The notes under the pieces: model-generated
What the model saw: only the letters and a program-made list of their open reading frames with translations
The model's database searches: none
Told to the model about the DNA's origin: nothing
DNA from: Gammaproteobacteria bacterium
Lineage (GTDB): Bacteria; Pseudomonadota; Gammaproteobacteria; Enterobacterales; Psychrobiaceae
Reading direction: 5' to 3'
Length of the DNA: 64,000 nt
NCBI GenBank assembly: GCA_013214965.1
Contig: JABSRU010000008.1
Location: 1-64,000 of the forward strand
Translations under genes and position numbers: made by a program
Part shown: in pieces, positions 8,593 to 18,062 of the stretch
How the letters are laid out: the number at the start of each line of letters is the position of its first letter
How positions within the stretch are numbered: the first letter of the stretch is position 1

Positions 8593-8930
8593 TTACTGTG
8601 CCAACCCATCATCGATGATCTGCCAATAAAAAGTATTGGTCAGTAACTCTCTAGCTTTTACTGCTCGTGGAGAGTAGGTGCTGTTACCGCCGTTGAATTT
8701 CATACCGTCAAACGGCGATTGCTTGCTCCAACCGATGAAGTATCCCAATTATTTCATCGTTGATTTAAATCGATAGTTTTCCGAAACATCTCTGACATAC
8801 TGGTTACGGATGAAACGTCCCAATCACCTATTGGCTGATTGAACTTAAATGCATAGGCAAACATTTTGCCCATACGTATAACATTAGAGACATCCCAAGC
8901 GGTAATATCTTGATTAAATTTGGTGGCATT
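8593..8930 (-). pseudogene. Decayed BspA-type (DUF285) repeat surface protein, C-terminal relic
   Basis: Read on the minus strand from 8930, the sequence encodes typical DUF285/BspA repeats (FNQDITAWDVSNV, then MFAYAFKFNQPIGDWDVSSV, then MSEMF). It then meets a TGA in place of a repeat codon near 8758. The next repeat (NNWDTSSV) continues in the same frame, after which the reading shifts frame and runs through FDGMKFNGGNSTYSP to a natural-looking C-terminus (IIDDGLAQ) and TAA at 8593. At least one nonsense mutation and one frameshift are therefore present, and the N-terminal part is missing. DUF285 proteins are secreted or surface repeat proteins. The remnant is too short to say what was lost. 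Confidence 0.75.
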
Positions 8931-8946
8931 CTAAAAATAATAATTC

Positions 8947-9108
8947 ATGAATATTATAAGTAGTACATTTACTAATGCCTTAAACATCGGTGTGATACCG
9001 ACTTTTAAGATTAAAGATCAATTCGAAAAAATACATCCCATCAAAGCTGATACAAAAACTATTATTGTTGATAGCGATAAAGAGGCAAGTGTGGTGATTA
9101 GGGATTAG
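8947..9108 (+). other. Short 53-codon open frame, probable coding relic
   Basis: An ATG-started frame of 53 codons with no recognisable domain and no clear ribosome site. Beyond its stop the sequence to about 9230 still reads in short protein-like blocks in other frames (for example VYRVAEGKISS), broken by stops. It looks like eroded coding DNA rather than a working gene. Together with the DUF285 relic it fills the gap between 8530 and 9296; I see nothing else there. Confidence 0.3.
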
Positions 9109-9295
9109 TTATTCGCCAAAGATAAGTTCTCAAGATAGTCGGTGAAATTACGGTTTATAGGGTTGCCGAAGGAAAAATATCGAGTATTAAATATATTTCC
9201 ACGGTTACTGAATTAGCGGCTGTGTTTCCGTAAGGCTTAAAGCGAATAATGTCGTGATGCCATGAGCCAGTTATACAATGGCACCACTGACGTAC

Positions 9296-10999
9296 TTATG
9301 AGACTTTTTGCTGTTTTCTTAGCATGTTTAAACAATCGTTAATAGCAATGGCTGGGCTAAAATAGAAGCCTTGCACAAACTGACAGTGATGACGTTTAAA
9401 AAATTCAAGTTGTTGTTCATTTTCCACCCCTTCTGCTATGACTTCTAAGTTGAGCTGGCGAGCTAGATTAAGTACGGTTGCCGTTAATATTTGGCTGTTT
9501 TTGTCATGCTCTAATGCTTGGACAAATGAACGATCTATTTTGATAATATCGATTTCATACTCAATCAAATAATTGAGTGATGAAAAACCGGTGCAAAAAT
9601 CGTCCAGCGCTATTTTTATACCATCCTTTTTCAGTTGAGCTAGTGCATGTTTTGCATGGTGCTGTTCAGACATCGCCGTTGACTCAGTAATTTCAATAAT
9701 AATTGACTGAAGAGGGACTCCTAATTTTTTGATAGTTTCGCTGATCGATTGTTGCGCCTGTTCGTTATGAAAAAATTCACTGATAGAGCGATTGATCGAA
9801 AAACAAATGTCGTGATAGCCCTGCTGATGTAGCATTTTTAAATCGGCGCAAGCCTGTTCAAGTACGAATTGACCAATAAGATGAATCAGCCCAAACTCTT
9901 CGGCAATTGGAATAAACAGCGCTGGAGAGGTATATCCCCCCTGACCATTTGGCCAACGTACTAAAGATTCAAATTTGACAATTTTATTCGCTTGTATGTC
10001 AACAATTGGTTGATAATAGACGATTAATTCATTGTTACGGATGGCTTGCTTTAATTGCTCTTTTAGCGTTAGTTTTTCTTGATATTTTTGCTGTAACTTA
10101 TTGTCATAAAAAGCAATGCTGTTATGAGAAATTGCTTTGGCCGTTCGCATGGCATGATTAGCATGGCGTAATAATAATTTGGCATTTAAACCTGCATCAG
10201 GGTAGGTTGCCACACCGATAGAGGCAGTAACATTTAAGGTTAATTCCTCTAAGGTAAATAATGGTTGAAACGACTCTTTAATTTTTTTAGCAATAATTTT
10301 TGTTTGCTTAATAGTGGTGTTACTCAGTAGTAAAGTAAACTCATCATTACCGTGTCGACTCAGTATGTGATCCTTTGATAGTAGCTTTGATAGCCTATTG
10401 GCTACTTTGCATAATAGAGAATCACCTATTTCATGACCATAAATGTCGTTGACCGCTTTAAAGTAATCTAAATTGATCACAATAATTGATAGCGGTTGGT
10501 GATCTCGGTTTTCTGCCACTTGTTGTTCAACGTGTTCGATAAAGTAGCGCCGATTGAATAACCCGGTTAACGATTCACGGCTGGCATAAAACGCTAATTG
10601 TTGTTCGTTCTTTTTCCATTGTGATATATCTCTAAATATTGACACAAAGTGGCTAACTTTATGGTGACTATCGCGTACGACATTGAGCGATAGTTCTTCT
10701 GGATAAATATCTCCATATTTAGTTTTATTCCAAATTTCACCTTTCCACTTGTTTGTGGCTAGCAGGGTATTCCACATCGTCTGATAAAACACTTTTGTTT
10801 GTTTACCAGAGGATAAAATACTCGGATTTTTACCATACAGCTCTGCTCTGGTATAACCGGTTAATTTTTCCATCGCGCTGTTAATTAAAATAATTTTGTT
10901 GTTAGCATCGGTGATCATAATTGATTCCGATGTATGCTCAAAAACAAAATCAGAAAGCTGAATATTATCTTGAAAACTCATCATGTCTGTTGCATCCAT
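9296..10999 (-). CDS. PAS-GGDEF-EAL cyclic-di-GMP protein with degenerate GGDEF site
   Basis: A 567-residue cytoplasmic protein with no membrane span. A PAS domain (about 10-125) is followed by GGDEF (about 135-295) and EAL (about 310-560). The GGDEF signature is HGNDEF (216-221), with Asn in place of the second Gly, so cyclase activity is doubtful, although the metal-binding Asp/Glu remain. The EAL residues look intact: ESL for EAL, NRS, EITES, LDDF, the Lys of IKID, AEGVE and the Gln of VQGF. Net phosphodiesterase activity is the likelier outcome. A ribosome-site-like AGGGGAA precedes the ATG. It lies 25 bases downstream of the Aer-like receptor gene on the same strand, so the two are probably co-transcribed and share the FNR-type site further upstream. 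Confidence 0.9.
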   Translation of the reverse strand: MDATDMMSFQDNIQLSDFVFEHTSESIMITDANNKIILINSAMEKLTGYTRAELYGKNPSILSSGKQTKVFYQTMWNTLLATNKWKGEIWNKTKYGDIYPEELSLNVVRDSHHKVSHFVSIFRDISQWKKNEQQLAFYASRESLTGLFNRRYFIEHVEQQVAENRDHQPLSIIVINLDYFKAVNDIYGHEIGDSLLCKVANRLSKLLSKDHILSRHGNDEFTLLLSNTTIKQTKIIAKKIKESFQPLFTLEELTLNVTASIGVATYPDAGLNAKLLLRHANHAMRTAKAISHNSIAFYDNKLQQKYQEKLTLKEQLKQAIRNNELIVYYQPIVDIQANKIVKFESLVRWPNGQGGYTSPALFIPIAEEFGLIHLIGQFVLEQACADLKMLHQQGYHDICFSINRSISEFFHNEQAQQSISETIKKLGVPLQSIIIEITESTAMSEQHHAKHALAQLKKDGIKIALDDFCTGFSSLNYLIEYEIDIIKIDRSFVQALEHDKNSQILTATVLNLARQLNLEVIAEGVENEQQLEFFKRHHCQFVQGFYFSPAIAINDCLNMLRKQQKVS

Positions 11000-11024
11000 T
11001 TCCCCTAAAGGAACAAGCCCTTAA

Positions 11025-12566
11025 TTATTGAAACGTATTGCTTAGCTCATGTATCTGTTGTGCTTGCTTTTTAACAGTTTGGCTATTGCTATGGGAAAAC
11101 TGAGATAGCTGTGCATTTTCTTTTGCGATTTGACCAATGGTGACCACACTGTTTGATATCTGCTCTGCGACCACGCTTTGTTCTTCAGTACTAACCGCTA
11201 TTTGGCCAGAAGTATCAATCAGGGTGGTCATCATTTTTGTAATCTCATTCATTACTTGATGGGTTAAGCGGCTTTGTTCATTGCAGGACAGAGCTTGTTG
11301 TTTGTTCTTTTGCATTAACTCGCCCCATGAGCTTAACGTATGCTGCAGGGCGATGACTGATTCTTGAATTTGTGCTGTTGCATTTTGGGTGCGGTTGGCT
11401 AATGTTCGTACTTCATCTGCCACCACTGCAAACCCACGACCCTGTTCGCCAGCGCGGGCGGCTTCGATGGCAGCATTTAGGGCCAATAAGTTAGTTTGAT
11501 CGGCTATCCCACCAATTTCAGACATAATGTTATTGATATTGTTAACGTCAGTAATCAGAGAGGAAGTGGCATTAGCGGCGGTTTCTACTTCGTTGGTCAG
11601 TAATGTCATGACTTCTTGAGTTTTGTTAATTAAAGAAATCGCTTTATTACATTCTGTATTGACGGTTTCAACACAATTAACGGAGTCGGTCGTGTTGTGA
11701 CTTATTTCGGCAATTGAACTACTCATTTGGGTAATTGCAGTCGAAAGTTGCTCTAAATGCTCGTTTTGAACATCAATGCCTTGCGAAGTCTGCACTGAAG
11801 TGTTTTCAAGCTCTAAAGATGCCTTCACTAATAGGTCGCCATAATCAGAGCTACGACCTAACACCGTGCGCAGTCGAGCCTGAGACATTTGTAATGCATA
11901 GTCAGCAATAGCAACGGAACCCTTACCGGAAAAAATAAAGCGTGAAGGGCTATCTATTTTTGATTGCAATCGCTTAATAAAATTTGGGAATTTAAATAAT
12001 TCTTCGCGATAAATAGTCGCAATAGCACCGCACATAATGAGCGGCATCAATGAAGCCACGACATGGTTAGTGGCGTAATATAATCCAGCGCTGGTTAGTA
12101 AGGACAGACTACCAAATAAACAGTGTTTTAACGTTGAGTTGTTCTGATAATCATTTATTTTTTGACCGCTATTTATTTTTTGATAAATGACTTGAGCTTG
12201 TTGCTTTTGAATACTACTAGGGCACACTCGCACCGACTGATAACCGATGACTTTTCCTTGCTCGGTTACTGGGGTCACATAAGCATCTACCCAATAATAA
12301 TCGCCACTTTTTGTTCTATTTTTGACCATGCCTCGCCAAGGTTGGTTGTTTTTTAATTTTTTCCACAGATCGGCGAATGCAGCGGCAGGCATATCGGCAT
12401 GACGGACGATATTATGATGTTTACCAATTAATTCTTCGCGGCTATAGCCTGATACTCTGGAAAAATTGTCATTAATGTAGGTAATAATGCCTTTTAAGTC
12501 GGTGATTGAAACGAGTTGTTCGGAGGTGGAGAAAATGACTTCTGATGTTCCATTATTATTTGGCAT
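11025..12566 (-). CDS. Aer-like PAS methyl-accepting chemotaxis receptor
   Basis: A 513-residue receptor. The N-terminal PAS domain (about 10-120) is of the Aer type ([19 protein letters not shown], then [19 protein letters not shown]), the class that binds FAD and senses redox or oxygen. A hydrophobic hairpin (about 148-185) anchors it from the cytoplasmic side. The signalling domain carries the highly conserved hairpin tip ([20 protein letters not shown]) and would couple to CheA/CheW. No periplasmic ligand domain is present. An FNR-type palindrome lies 93 bases upstream of the start, fitting oxygen-linked control. No clear ribosome site precedes the ATG. It is the first gene of a likely two-gene unit with the c-di-GMP protein downstream. 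Confidence 0.92.
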   Translation of the reverse strand: MPNNNGTSEVIFSTSEQLVSITDLKGIITYINDNFSRVSGYSREELIGKHHNIVRHADMPAAAFADLWKKLKNNQPWRGMVKNRTKSGDYYWVDAYVTPVTEQGKVIGYQSVRVCPSSIQKQQAQVIYQKINSGQKINDYQNNSTLKHCLFGSLSLLTSAGLYYATNHVVASLMPLIMCGAIATIYREELFKFPNFIKRLQSKIDSPSRFIFSGKGSVAIADYALQMSQARLRTVLGRSSDYGDLLVKASLELENTSVQTSQGIDVQNEHLEQLSTAITQMSSSIAEISHNTTDSVNCVETVNTECNKAISLINKTQEVMTLLTNEVETAANATSSLITDVNNINNIMSEIGGIADQTNLLALNAAIEAARAGEQGRGFAVVADEVRTLANRTQNATAQIQESVIALQHTLSSWGELMQKNKQQALSCNEQSRLTHQVMNEITKMMTTLIDTSGQIAVSTEEQSVVAEQISNSVVTIGQIAKENAQLSQFSHSNSQTVKKQAQQIHELSNTFQ

Positions 12567-12658
12567 AAGATACTATTTTGTCGATGAGAGCGATGAAGGA
12601 ATATAGCATAGGCTTTCTTTTCGCTATACGTTGATTTAGCTAGATTAAACGATAATCC

Positions 12659-12672
12659 TTGATCTATATCAA
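12659..12672. promoter_or_regulatory. Perfect FNR/EtrA-type palindrome
   Basis: The sequence TTGATCTATATCAA matches the FNR consensus TTGAT-N4-ATCAA at all ten defined positions. It sits 93 bases upstream of the Aer-like receptor start and 266 bases upstream of plsB on the other strand, so the receptor/c-di-GMP operon is the more likely target. Binding is inferred from sequence only. Confidence 0.75.
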
Positions 12673-12937
12673 GAGTTTATTCGGGGTTGCGATAAAATAA
12701 GCTAAGCTACATAAGTTATTGCTTTTTATTGTTAAAGTGTTTTCGGTTTTAAGTTGTCCGATTGTTACTAAGTTGTTGCGACTGCGTAAGGAGCATCACT
12801 ATTTTTGTTAGTTTTAAAAGCGATTAGTCTGCCAAGTTAGCGATGGTGATTGTTTGAGTTGAGGCAATATCACAGTGAGTTATTGAAATTTGTTATATAA
12901 TAAGGTTTTTTAAATTCGAACATTGGTTTTATTAATT
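12673..12937. other. Divergent promoter region between the receptor operon and plsB
   Basis: This gene-free, AT-rich stretch separates the FNR-type site from plsB. I see no convincing open frame, repeat or strong sigma-70 hexamer pair. It presumably holds the plsB promoter. An in-frame TTG at 12923 precedes the chosen plsB ATG, and neither start has a strong ribosome site. Confidence 0.4.
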
Positions 12938-15355
12938 ATGGCAAGTTCTCTTTCCCGTTGGATAAAAATTTTACGTTGGCCTTTACGATTATTTGTTAAA
13001 AGTAAATTGGTGCCCAAAGACCCTTGTAATGAACTCGATATCGATCCCAACAAACCGATTGTCTACGTGCTAAAAAATGAGTCTGTCAGTGATTTGTTAG
13101 CGTTAGAGCGAGTTTGTCATTCGTTGTTATTGCCGGCTCCCACGGAAAAAATAACCATTAATGGCACTGATTTACCACGTTACTTTTGTGTGCAAGGGCG
13201 TAAACCTTTATTTGGACAACAAGAAGACGGTGATAAATTTGTCACTCGCTTTAGTGAATTAGTCAGTCAGTTACGTCATAGCGACGAGCAAGATGTCCAA
13301 CTGGTACCTGTCTCATTATTTTGGGGTCGTAAAGCTGGTCATAGTGAAGATTCGATCGCTTCAGCCGTGCTCGAAGACAGCCATGCCAGTTGGTTACGAA
13401 AATTAATGATGATAGTTTTTCTTGGCCGCGATAATTTTGTTCGTTTTAGTCGTCCTATTTCGATGAAAATCCTCCTTGAACAACGTGGTAGTGATGAGCG
13501 CATTGCTCATAAACTTTCTCGACTCGCCCGTTTTCACTTTCATCGTCAAACTCAAGCGATGCTTGGTCCTAAATTACTTTATCGTAAATCGTTAGATCGT
13601 AAAATTTTGCAGTCCCAAGCATTGCAGTTGGTGATGAAGGAATACGCTGAGCAAAAAAAACAATCGCGGGAAGAAGTTGAAAAACAGGTCCACCAGTTTA
13701 TTGATGAAATTGCCGCTAATTATTCTGAGCGCGTGTTGCGTATTTTCGATCGGATTCTAACGTGGCTATGGAACAAACTATATCAAGGCGTTAACATCAC
13801 GAACGCCGAAAGAGTCCGTCAATTAGCACAAAACGGTGATGAAATTGTGTTTGTACCATGCCATCGCTCGCACATGGATTACCTACTCTTAAGTTATGTT
13901 ATTTATCGACAAGGTATGGTGCCACCCCATATTGCTGCGGGTATTAATTTAAGTTTTTGGCCGGCGGGTCCTATTTTACGCCGCGGTGGTGCTTTCTTTA
14001 TGCGTCGTAGTTTTCGGGGGAACAAACTTTATGCGGCGGTGTTTAGAGAATATTTACATCAGCTATTTAGTAATGGCTATTCGGTTAAGTATTTTACTGA
14101 AGGCGGGCGCTCACGTACGGGTCGATTACTTGTCCCTAAAACGGGCATGATAGCGATGACGGTTCAGGGTTTGTTGCGCGGTATTGATCGGCCAATAACT
14201 CTGGTGCCTGTTTATCTTGGTTATGATCATGTGATGGAAGTTGGCACCTACCACAGTGAACTTAAAGGCAAATCGAAAGAAAAAGAATCGATATTGCAGG
14301 TGTTTAAAATCATCAAAAAATTGAAAAACTTTGGCCGAGCTTACGTTAATTTTGGCCAGCCGATTCAATTAAACAAATTGCTCGATCAGCAAGTCGGGTC
14401 TTGGCGTGATTCGATCAGCGATGTTGAAGTGCAAAAACCAAGCTGGTTAACCCCAACGGTGAATCATATTGCCAATAAGGTGATGGTTAATATTAATAAC
14501 AGTGCTGCTGTCACATCCATCACCTTATCGGCGTTAGTGCTGTTAGGGGTTGAGCGCCGAGCGATTACTAAAGATGCGCTCGAAAAGCAATTGGACTTAC
14601 ATTTGCAACTGTTACGTGAAGCGCCGTTTATGCCCGACGTCACCGTACCAGATGTGAGCGGTCAGGAATTATTGTTACAAGCGTTGTCGTTGGACAAATT
14701 TACGGTGAACAGTGATGAGTTAGGTGATGTTATTAGTTTGAATGTTAATGATGCGGTGACCATGACTTACTACCGTAATAATATTTTACACTTGTTTGCT
14801 ATTCCTTCGTTAATTGCCACCACGTTTGTTTATCAAGGTCCTAAAACGAGAGAGCAGCTTAATGCCGTGATTAAGCAGCTGTATCCTTTGATTCAAGCTG
14901 AGTTTTTTATTGGTTTTGAGTCTGAAGAGTTAACCAGCTATCTTGATAAAATTCTACATGCGATGCGTGAGTTGAACATTATTGAGTTAGTCGGGGAGCA
15001 ATATCAAGCGGTGTCTGAGAATAAGCAGCAATTAGTGATTGTGGCTCAACATATTCAAGAGACCTTAGAGCGTTACGCCATTGTCCTAAAAATAATGAAT
15101 CGTAAACCAAACATTGAACGCAGTGCCTTAACCCAAGAGAGTCATGCATTAGCCAAGCGCTTATCACAAATTCACGGTATTAATGCCGCGGAGTTTTTTG
15201 ACAAGCAGGTACTGACCACCTTTATTTCAAGTTTAAAGACTCAAGGGTATTTTTCTGATGATCAAGCACTCTATTCGGTAGAGTCATTAGTAACCACTGT
15301 GACGTCGTTGATGAGACCAACGGTATTGGCAACGATTAGGGCGAGTTTAAATTAA
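12938..15355 (+). CDS. plsB: Glycerol-3-phosphate 1-O-acyltransferase PlsB
   Basis: An 805-residue membrane-associated enzyme that transfers an acyl chain to the sn-1 position of glycerol-3-phosphate, the first step of phospholipid synthesis. The acyltransferase HX4D motif is present (CHRSHMDYLLLSY), followed by the glycerol-3-phosphate binding block (FTEGGRSRTGRLL) and further conserved segments (LVPVYLGYDHVMEVGTY). Length matches E. coli PlsB (about 807). I chose the ATG at 12938 (MASSLSRW), which resembles family N-termini; a TTG five codons upstream is the alternative. The gene ends at a bidirectional hairpin shared with the convergent rsd gene. Confidence 0.97.
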   Translation: MASSLSRWIKILRWPLRLFVKSKLVPKDPCNELDIDPNKPIVYVLKNESVSDLLALERVCHSLLLPAPTEKITINGTDLPRYFCVQGRKPLFGQQEDGDKFVTRFSELVSQLRHSDEQDVQLVPVSLFWGRKAGHSEDSIASAVLEDSHASWLRKLMMIVFLGRDNFVRFSRPISMKILLEQRGSDERIAHKLSRLARFHFHRQTQAMLGPKLLYRKSLDRKILQSQALQLVMKEYAEQKKQSREEVEKQVHQFIDEIAANYSERVLRIFDRILTWLWNKLYQGVNITNAERVRQLAQNGDEIVFVPCHRSHMDYLLLSYVIYRQGMVPPHIAAGINLSFWPAGPILRRGGAFFMRRSFRGNKLYAAVFREYLHQLFSNGYSVKYFTEGGRSRTGRLLVPKTGMIAMTVQGLLRGIDRPITLVPVYLGYDHVMEVGTYHSELKGKSKEKESILQVFKIIKKLKNFGRAYVNFGQPIQLNKLLDQQVGSWRDSISDVEVQKPSWLTPTVNHIANKVMVNINNSAAVTSITLSALVLLGVERRAITKDALEKQLDLHLQLLREAPFMPDVTVPDVSGQELLLQALSLDKFTVNSDELGDVISLNVNDAVTMTYYRNNILHLFAIPSLIATTFVYQGPKTREQLNAVIKQLYPLIQAEFFIGFESEELTSYLDKILHAMRELNIIELVGEQYQAVSENKQQLVIVAQHIQETLERYAIVLKIMNRKPNIERSALTQESHALAKRLSQIHGINAAEFFDKQVLTTFISSLKTQGYFSDDQALYSVESLVTTVTSLMRPTVLATIRASLN

Positions 15356-15370
15356 CTCAATTCTCGGCAG

Positions 15371-15397
15371 TAAAATGGCGAGGTAATCGCCATTTTA
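15371..15397. terminator. Bidirectional terminator between plsB and rsd
   Basis: A perfect 11-bp stem (15371-15381 with 15387-15397) closes a 5-base loop. The arms are A-rich on one side and T-rich on the other, so the hairpin can end transcription from both convergent genes. Confidence 0.85.
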
Positions 15398-15408
15398 TTT
15401 AGATAACG

Positions 15409-15882
15409 CTAGATTACTGCAGTATGTTTTTCAAATAGCGTCGCAAGTAATTTATCTTCAAGTGCGAAGCGTTGTTCAAGACCGTTGATCAGCGTTGATA
15501 AATGGCGATCAAACTGATCCAGCTCAGAATCATTTATTTCGGCATATTTATCGTTAAACTCTAAGGCTAAATCCGTGGTATCAGTGATTTTCGGGATGAT
15601 TTTATTCACTTGCTCTAGGCTTGACTGACCATGAGTTTCGCAACGAGAAACGACTTCTTTGTAAATTTCGAAATGACCAGTCGACACGTAATCGACGAGT
15701 TGATTACAAAACTCTTTGATGGCGCTTGGTGCTGGCAGGGCATTATCTTTTTGTTGAAATGGGGGAAGCCCGGCAATCTGGCAATAGTTGACGATAAGTT
15801 CCTGGCGTTTTTCAAGCCAGCTATCTATTAGTTTGTTTGAACCTCCCCACTGCTGTTTCGCCTGTTTGATTTTGCTTAGCAT
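15409..15882 (-). CDS. rsd: Regulator of sigma D (anti-sigma-70 factor), Rsd/AlgQ family
   Basis: A 157-residue helical protein with the Rsd/AlgQ pattern (WGGSNKLIDSWLEKRQEL, then IAGLPPF, then FCNQLVDYVSTGHFEIY). Rsd binds the housekeeping sigma factor region 4 in stationary phase and helps redistribute RNA polymerase. I start it at 15882 (MLSKIKQAKQQW), where AGGAGA stands 6 bases upstream and the length matches E. coli Rsd (158). A longer open frame to 15930 adds 16 residues not expected in the family. It is divergent from nudC and convergent with plsB; the rsd-nudC-hemE neighbourhood also occurs in E. coli. Confidence 0.93.
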   Translation of the reverse strand: MLSKIKQAKQQWGGSNKLIDSWLEKRQELIVNYCQIAGLPPFQQKDNALPAPSAIKEFCNQLVDYVSTGHFEIYKEVVSRCETHGQSSLEQVNKIIPKITDTTDLALEFNDKYAEINDSELDQFDRHLSTLINGLEQRFALEDKLLATLFEKHTAVI

Positions 15883-15998
15883 GAAGGGTCTCCTTGTCTG
15901 AACTAGTATAGTATCAATGTAAGATAACAATTACAGTAAATCAACCATTAGCGTGTACGAATTTGATTTAAATCCTGTAATAATAAATATATGACGAA

Positions 15999-16835
15999 AT
16001 GTTGGCGCAAAAAATGAAAAAAATAACAAAGCTCCACCCTGATCGAAAAGCCATTTGGTTTATTTTTAAAGGGGATCAACTGTGGTTCATTGATCGTGAG
16101 GGAACCTTGCCCAGCGGGCAGTTTAAGCAGTTAAATTTAAATTCTGATCCCGATAACTGTTGTTATCACTTAGATTATTATCAACAGAGCGCTTGTATCG
16201 TGATTGACCTACAACAGGGCGAGGTTGAACTTGAGCAAGGTGACTGGCTTGATTTACGCGAAGCCATGGCATTATTAGCACCAGAGTTGTTTTTAATGGC
16301 TGGCCGCGCTTGGCAGGTGATAAACTTTATCCGAACCCATCGCTTTTGCGGCCAATGTGGTCAGTCGATGATCCCGATAAAGTGGGAAGTGGCCTGTCAG
16401 TGTCACGGTTGTGGTCATCGCGCCTATCCACGAGTTTCTCCCGCAGTAATGATGGCGGTGGTTAAAGGCGATCAAGTGTTATTGGCACAAAATAAACGCA
16501 ATAAAGCCGGTATTCACTCGGTGCTCGCTGGTTTTGTCGAAGTGGGAGAAACACTCGAACAAACCGTGGCGCGGGAAGTGATGGAAGAGGTCGGTCTCGG
16601 CGTGACCAATATTCGTTACTTTGGCTCTCAACCTTGGCCTTTTCCCCATAATATGATGGTGGCTTATATCGCGGATTATGCCAGTGGTGAGATTAAGATT
16701 GATAAAAGTGAATTGACCAGCGCAGACTGGTTTTCAATCGATAAGCTGCCAGAAATTCCGGGTCATCATTCTATCTCAAGGTTATTAATTGAGCATGTTT
16801 TGAAAAGTGCAATCCCGGTTGACGATTCAATTTGA
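15999..16835 (+). CDS. nudC: NAD+ diphosphatase / NAD-RNA decapping enzyme NudC
   Basis: A 278-residue Nudix hydrolase that cleaves NADH/NAD+ to NMN and AMP and removes NAD caps from RNA. Four zinc-ligand cysteines are visible (CGQC at 117-120, CQCHGC at 133-138). The Nudix box starts at GFVEVGET (178-185) and ends REVMEEVGL (192-200), followed by the NudC-specific SQPWPFP (210-216). The N-terminal region (1-110) is the family's variable domain. No strong ribosome site marks the start; the ATG at 16014 (MKKITKLH) is an alternative. A long hairpin lies downstream, before hemE. Confidence 0.95.
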   Translation: MLAQKMKKITKLHPDRKAIWFIFKGDQLWFIDREGTLPSGQFKQLNLNSDPDNCCYHLDYYQQSACIVIDLQQGEVELEQGDWLDLREAMALLAPELFLMAGRAWQVINFIRTHRFCGQCGQSMIPIKWEVACQCHGCGHRAYPRVSPAVMMAVVKGDQVLLAQNKRNKAGIHSVLAGFVEVGETLEQTVAREVMEEVGLGVTNIRYFGSQPWPFPHNMMVAYIADYASGEIKIDKSELTSADWFSIDKLPEIPGHHSISRLLIEHVLKSAIPVDDSI

Positions 16836-16883
16836 TCTGGAATAGTTTTTTCACCGATGGCAGTGTTACAATAACGCCAATTC

Positions 16884-16916
16884 ATACCCGTAACAGCGTC
16901 AGGCTGTCACGGGTAT
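16884..16916 (+). terminator. Hairpin terminator after nudC
   Basis: Two stacked helices, 8 bp (16884-16891 with 16909-16916) and 5 bp (16893-16897 with 16903-16907), are separated by a single mismatch and close a 5-base loop. A weak T-rich tail follows. It lies 49 bases after the nudC stop and before hemE. Confidence 0.7.
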
Positions 16917-16946
16917 ATTTCAATTTATATAGATTAGGATAGTTAC

Positions 16947-18020
16947 ATGGTGCCGTTAAAGAATGACCGTTATCTTCGCGCTTTATTGAAGCAGCCTGTT
17001 GATCAAACTCCAGTATGGATGATGCGCCAAGCAGGACGTTATTTACCTGAATATCGCGAGTTACGCGCCCATGCTGGCGATTTTATGTCATTATGCCGCG
17101 ACGCTGATTTTGCCTGCGAAGTGACGATGCAGCCTTTACGTCGCTACGATCTTGATGCCGCTATTTTATTCTCTGATATCTTAACCGTGCCCGATGCAAT
17201 GGGTTTAGGCTTATACTTTGAAACCGGTGAAGGACCGAAATTTGAACGTCCAATTACTTCGTTAAAAGATGTTCAAAAGCTGGCGATTCCAGATCCTGAA
17301 GATGAACTCGGTTATGTGATGAACGCCGTGCGTACTATTCGTCGTGAATTAAACGGTGATGTCCCACTAATCGGTTTCTCTGGTAGCCCGTGGACGCTAG
17401 CTACTTACATGATTGAAGGCGGTACATCTAAAGCATTCACCAAAATTAAGAAAATGGCATTCGCTGAACCAAAAACCTTACACTTGTTACTTGATAAGTT
17501 AGCGGATTCAGTGATTTTGTATTTAAATGCTCAAATCGCCGCAGGCGCACAATCAGTGATGATTTTTGATACTTGGGGTGGCATTTTATCACCGCGCGAT
17601 TATCGTGAATTTTCACTACGTTACATGGCAAAAATTGTTGACGGTTTGACCCGTGAAAACGAAGGTCGCCGTGTCCCTGTGACATTATTTACTAAAAATG
17701 GTGGGCAGTGGATCGAAGAAATCGCCGCCACCGGTTGTGATGCAGTAGCACTTGATTGGACTATTGATATTAGTGAAGCAAAAGCACGCATTGGTGACAA
17801 AGTCGCGCTGCAAGGCAACATGGATCCATCGATGTTATACGCTTCACCAGAACGTATTCGCCAAGAAGTTCAAACGATTCTCGAAGAGTTTGGTCAAGAC
17901 AATACCGGTCATGTGTTCAATCTTGGTCATGGTATCCACCAAGATGTCGATCCTGAACATGCCGGTGCCTTTATCAAAGCCGTTAACGAATTATCACGAC
18001 CTTTCCACTTACCAAAATAA
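16947..18020 (+). CDS. hemE: Uroporphyrinogen decarboxylase
   Basis: A 357-residue cytoplasmic enzyme that converts uroporphyrinogen III to coproporphyrinogen III in haem synthesis by removing four acetate carboxyls. Signature sequences are all present: [16 protein letters not shown] (about 22-37, substrate-binding Arg residues), the catalytic Asp in [13 protein letters not shown] (about 80-92), and [16 protein letters not shown]. The length is usual for the family. The ATG follows an AGGAT ribosome site. It is flanked by the nudC terminator and a strong bidirectional hairpin, so it appears to be a single-gene unit. Confidence 0.98.
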   Translation: MVPLKNDRYLRALLKQPVDQTPVWMMRQAGRYLPEYRELRAHAGDFMSLCRDADFACEVTMQPLRRYDLDAAILFSDILTVPDAMGLGLYFETGEGPKFERPITSLKDVQKLAIPDPEDELGYVMNAVRTIRRELNGDVPLIGFSGSPWTLATYMIEGGTSKAFTKIKKMAFAEPKTLHLLLDKLADSVILYLNAQIAAGAQSVMIFDTWGGILSPRDYREFSLRYMAKIVDGLTRENEGRRVPVTLFTKNGGQWIEEIAATGCDAVALDWTIDISEAKARIGDKVALQGNMDPSMLYASPERIRQEVQTILEEFGQDNTGHVFNLGHGIHQDVDPEHAGAFIKAVNELSRPFHLPK

Positions 18021-18030
18021 ATATTAGTGA

Positions 18031-18059
18031 GTGCGCTTCAGCAATTTACTGAAGCGCAC
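18031..18059. terminator. Bidirectional terminator between hemE and the nitroreductase gene
   Basis: A perfect 11-bp stem (18031-18041 with 18049-18059) encloses a 7-base loop. It lies between the stop codons of two convergent genes. Confidence 0.85.
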
Positions 18060-18062
18060 ATA

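Noticed and set aside
12923-12937. TTG start giving plsB five extra residues.
   Set aside because: The ATG at 12938 fits family N-termini and length better, and the TTG has no stronger ribosome site.
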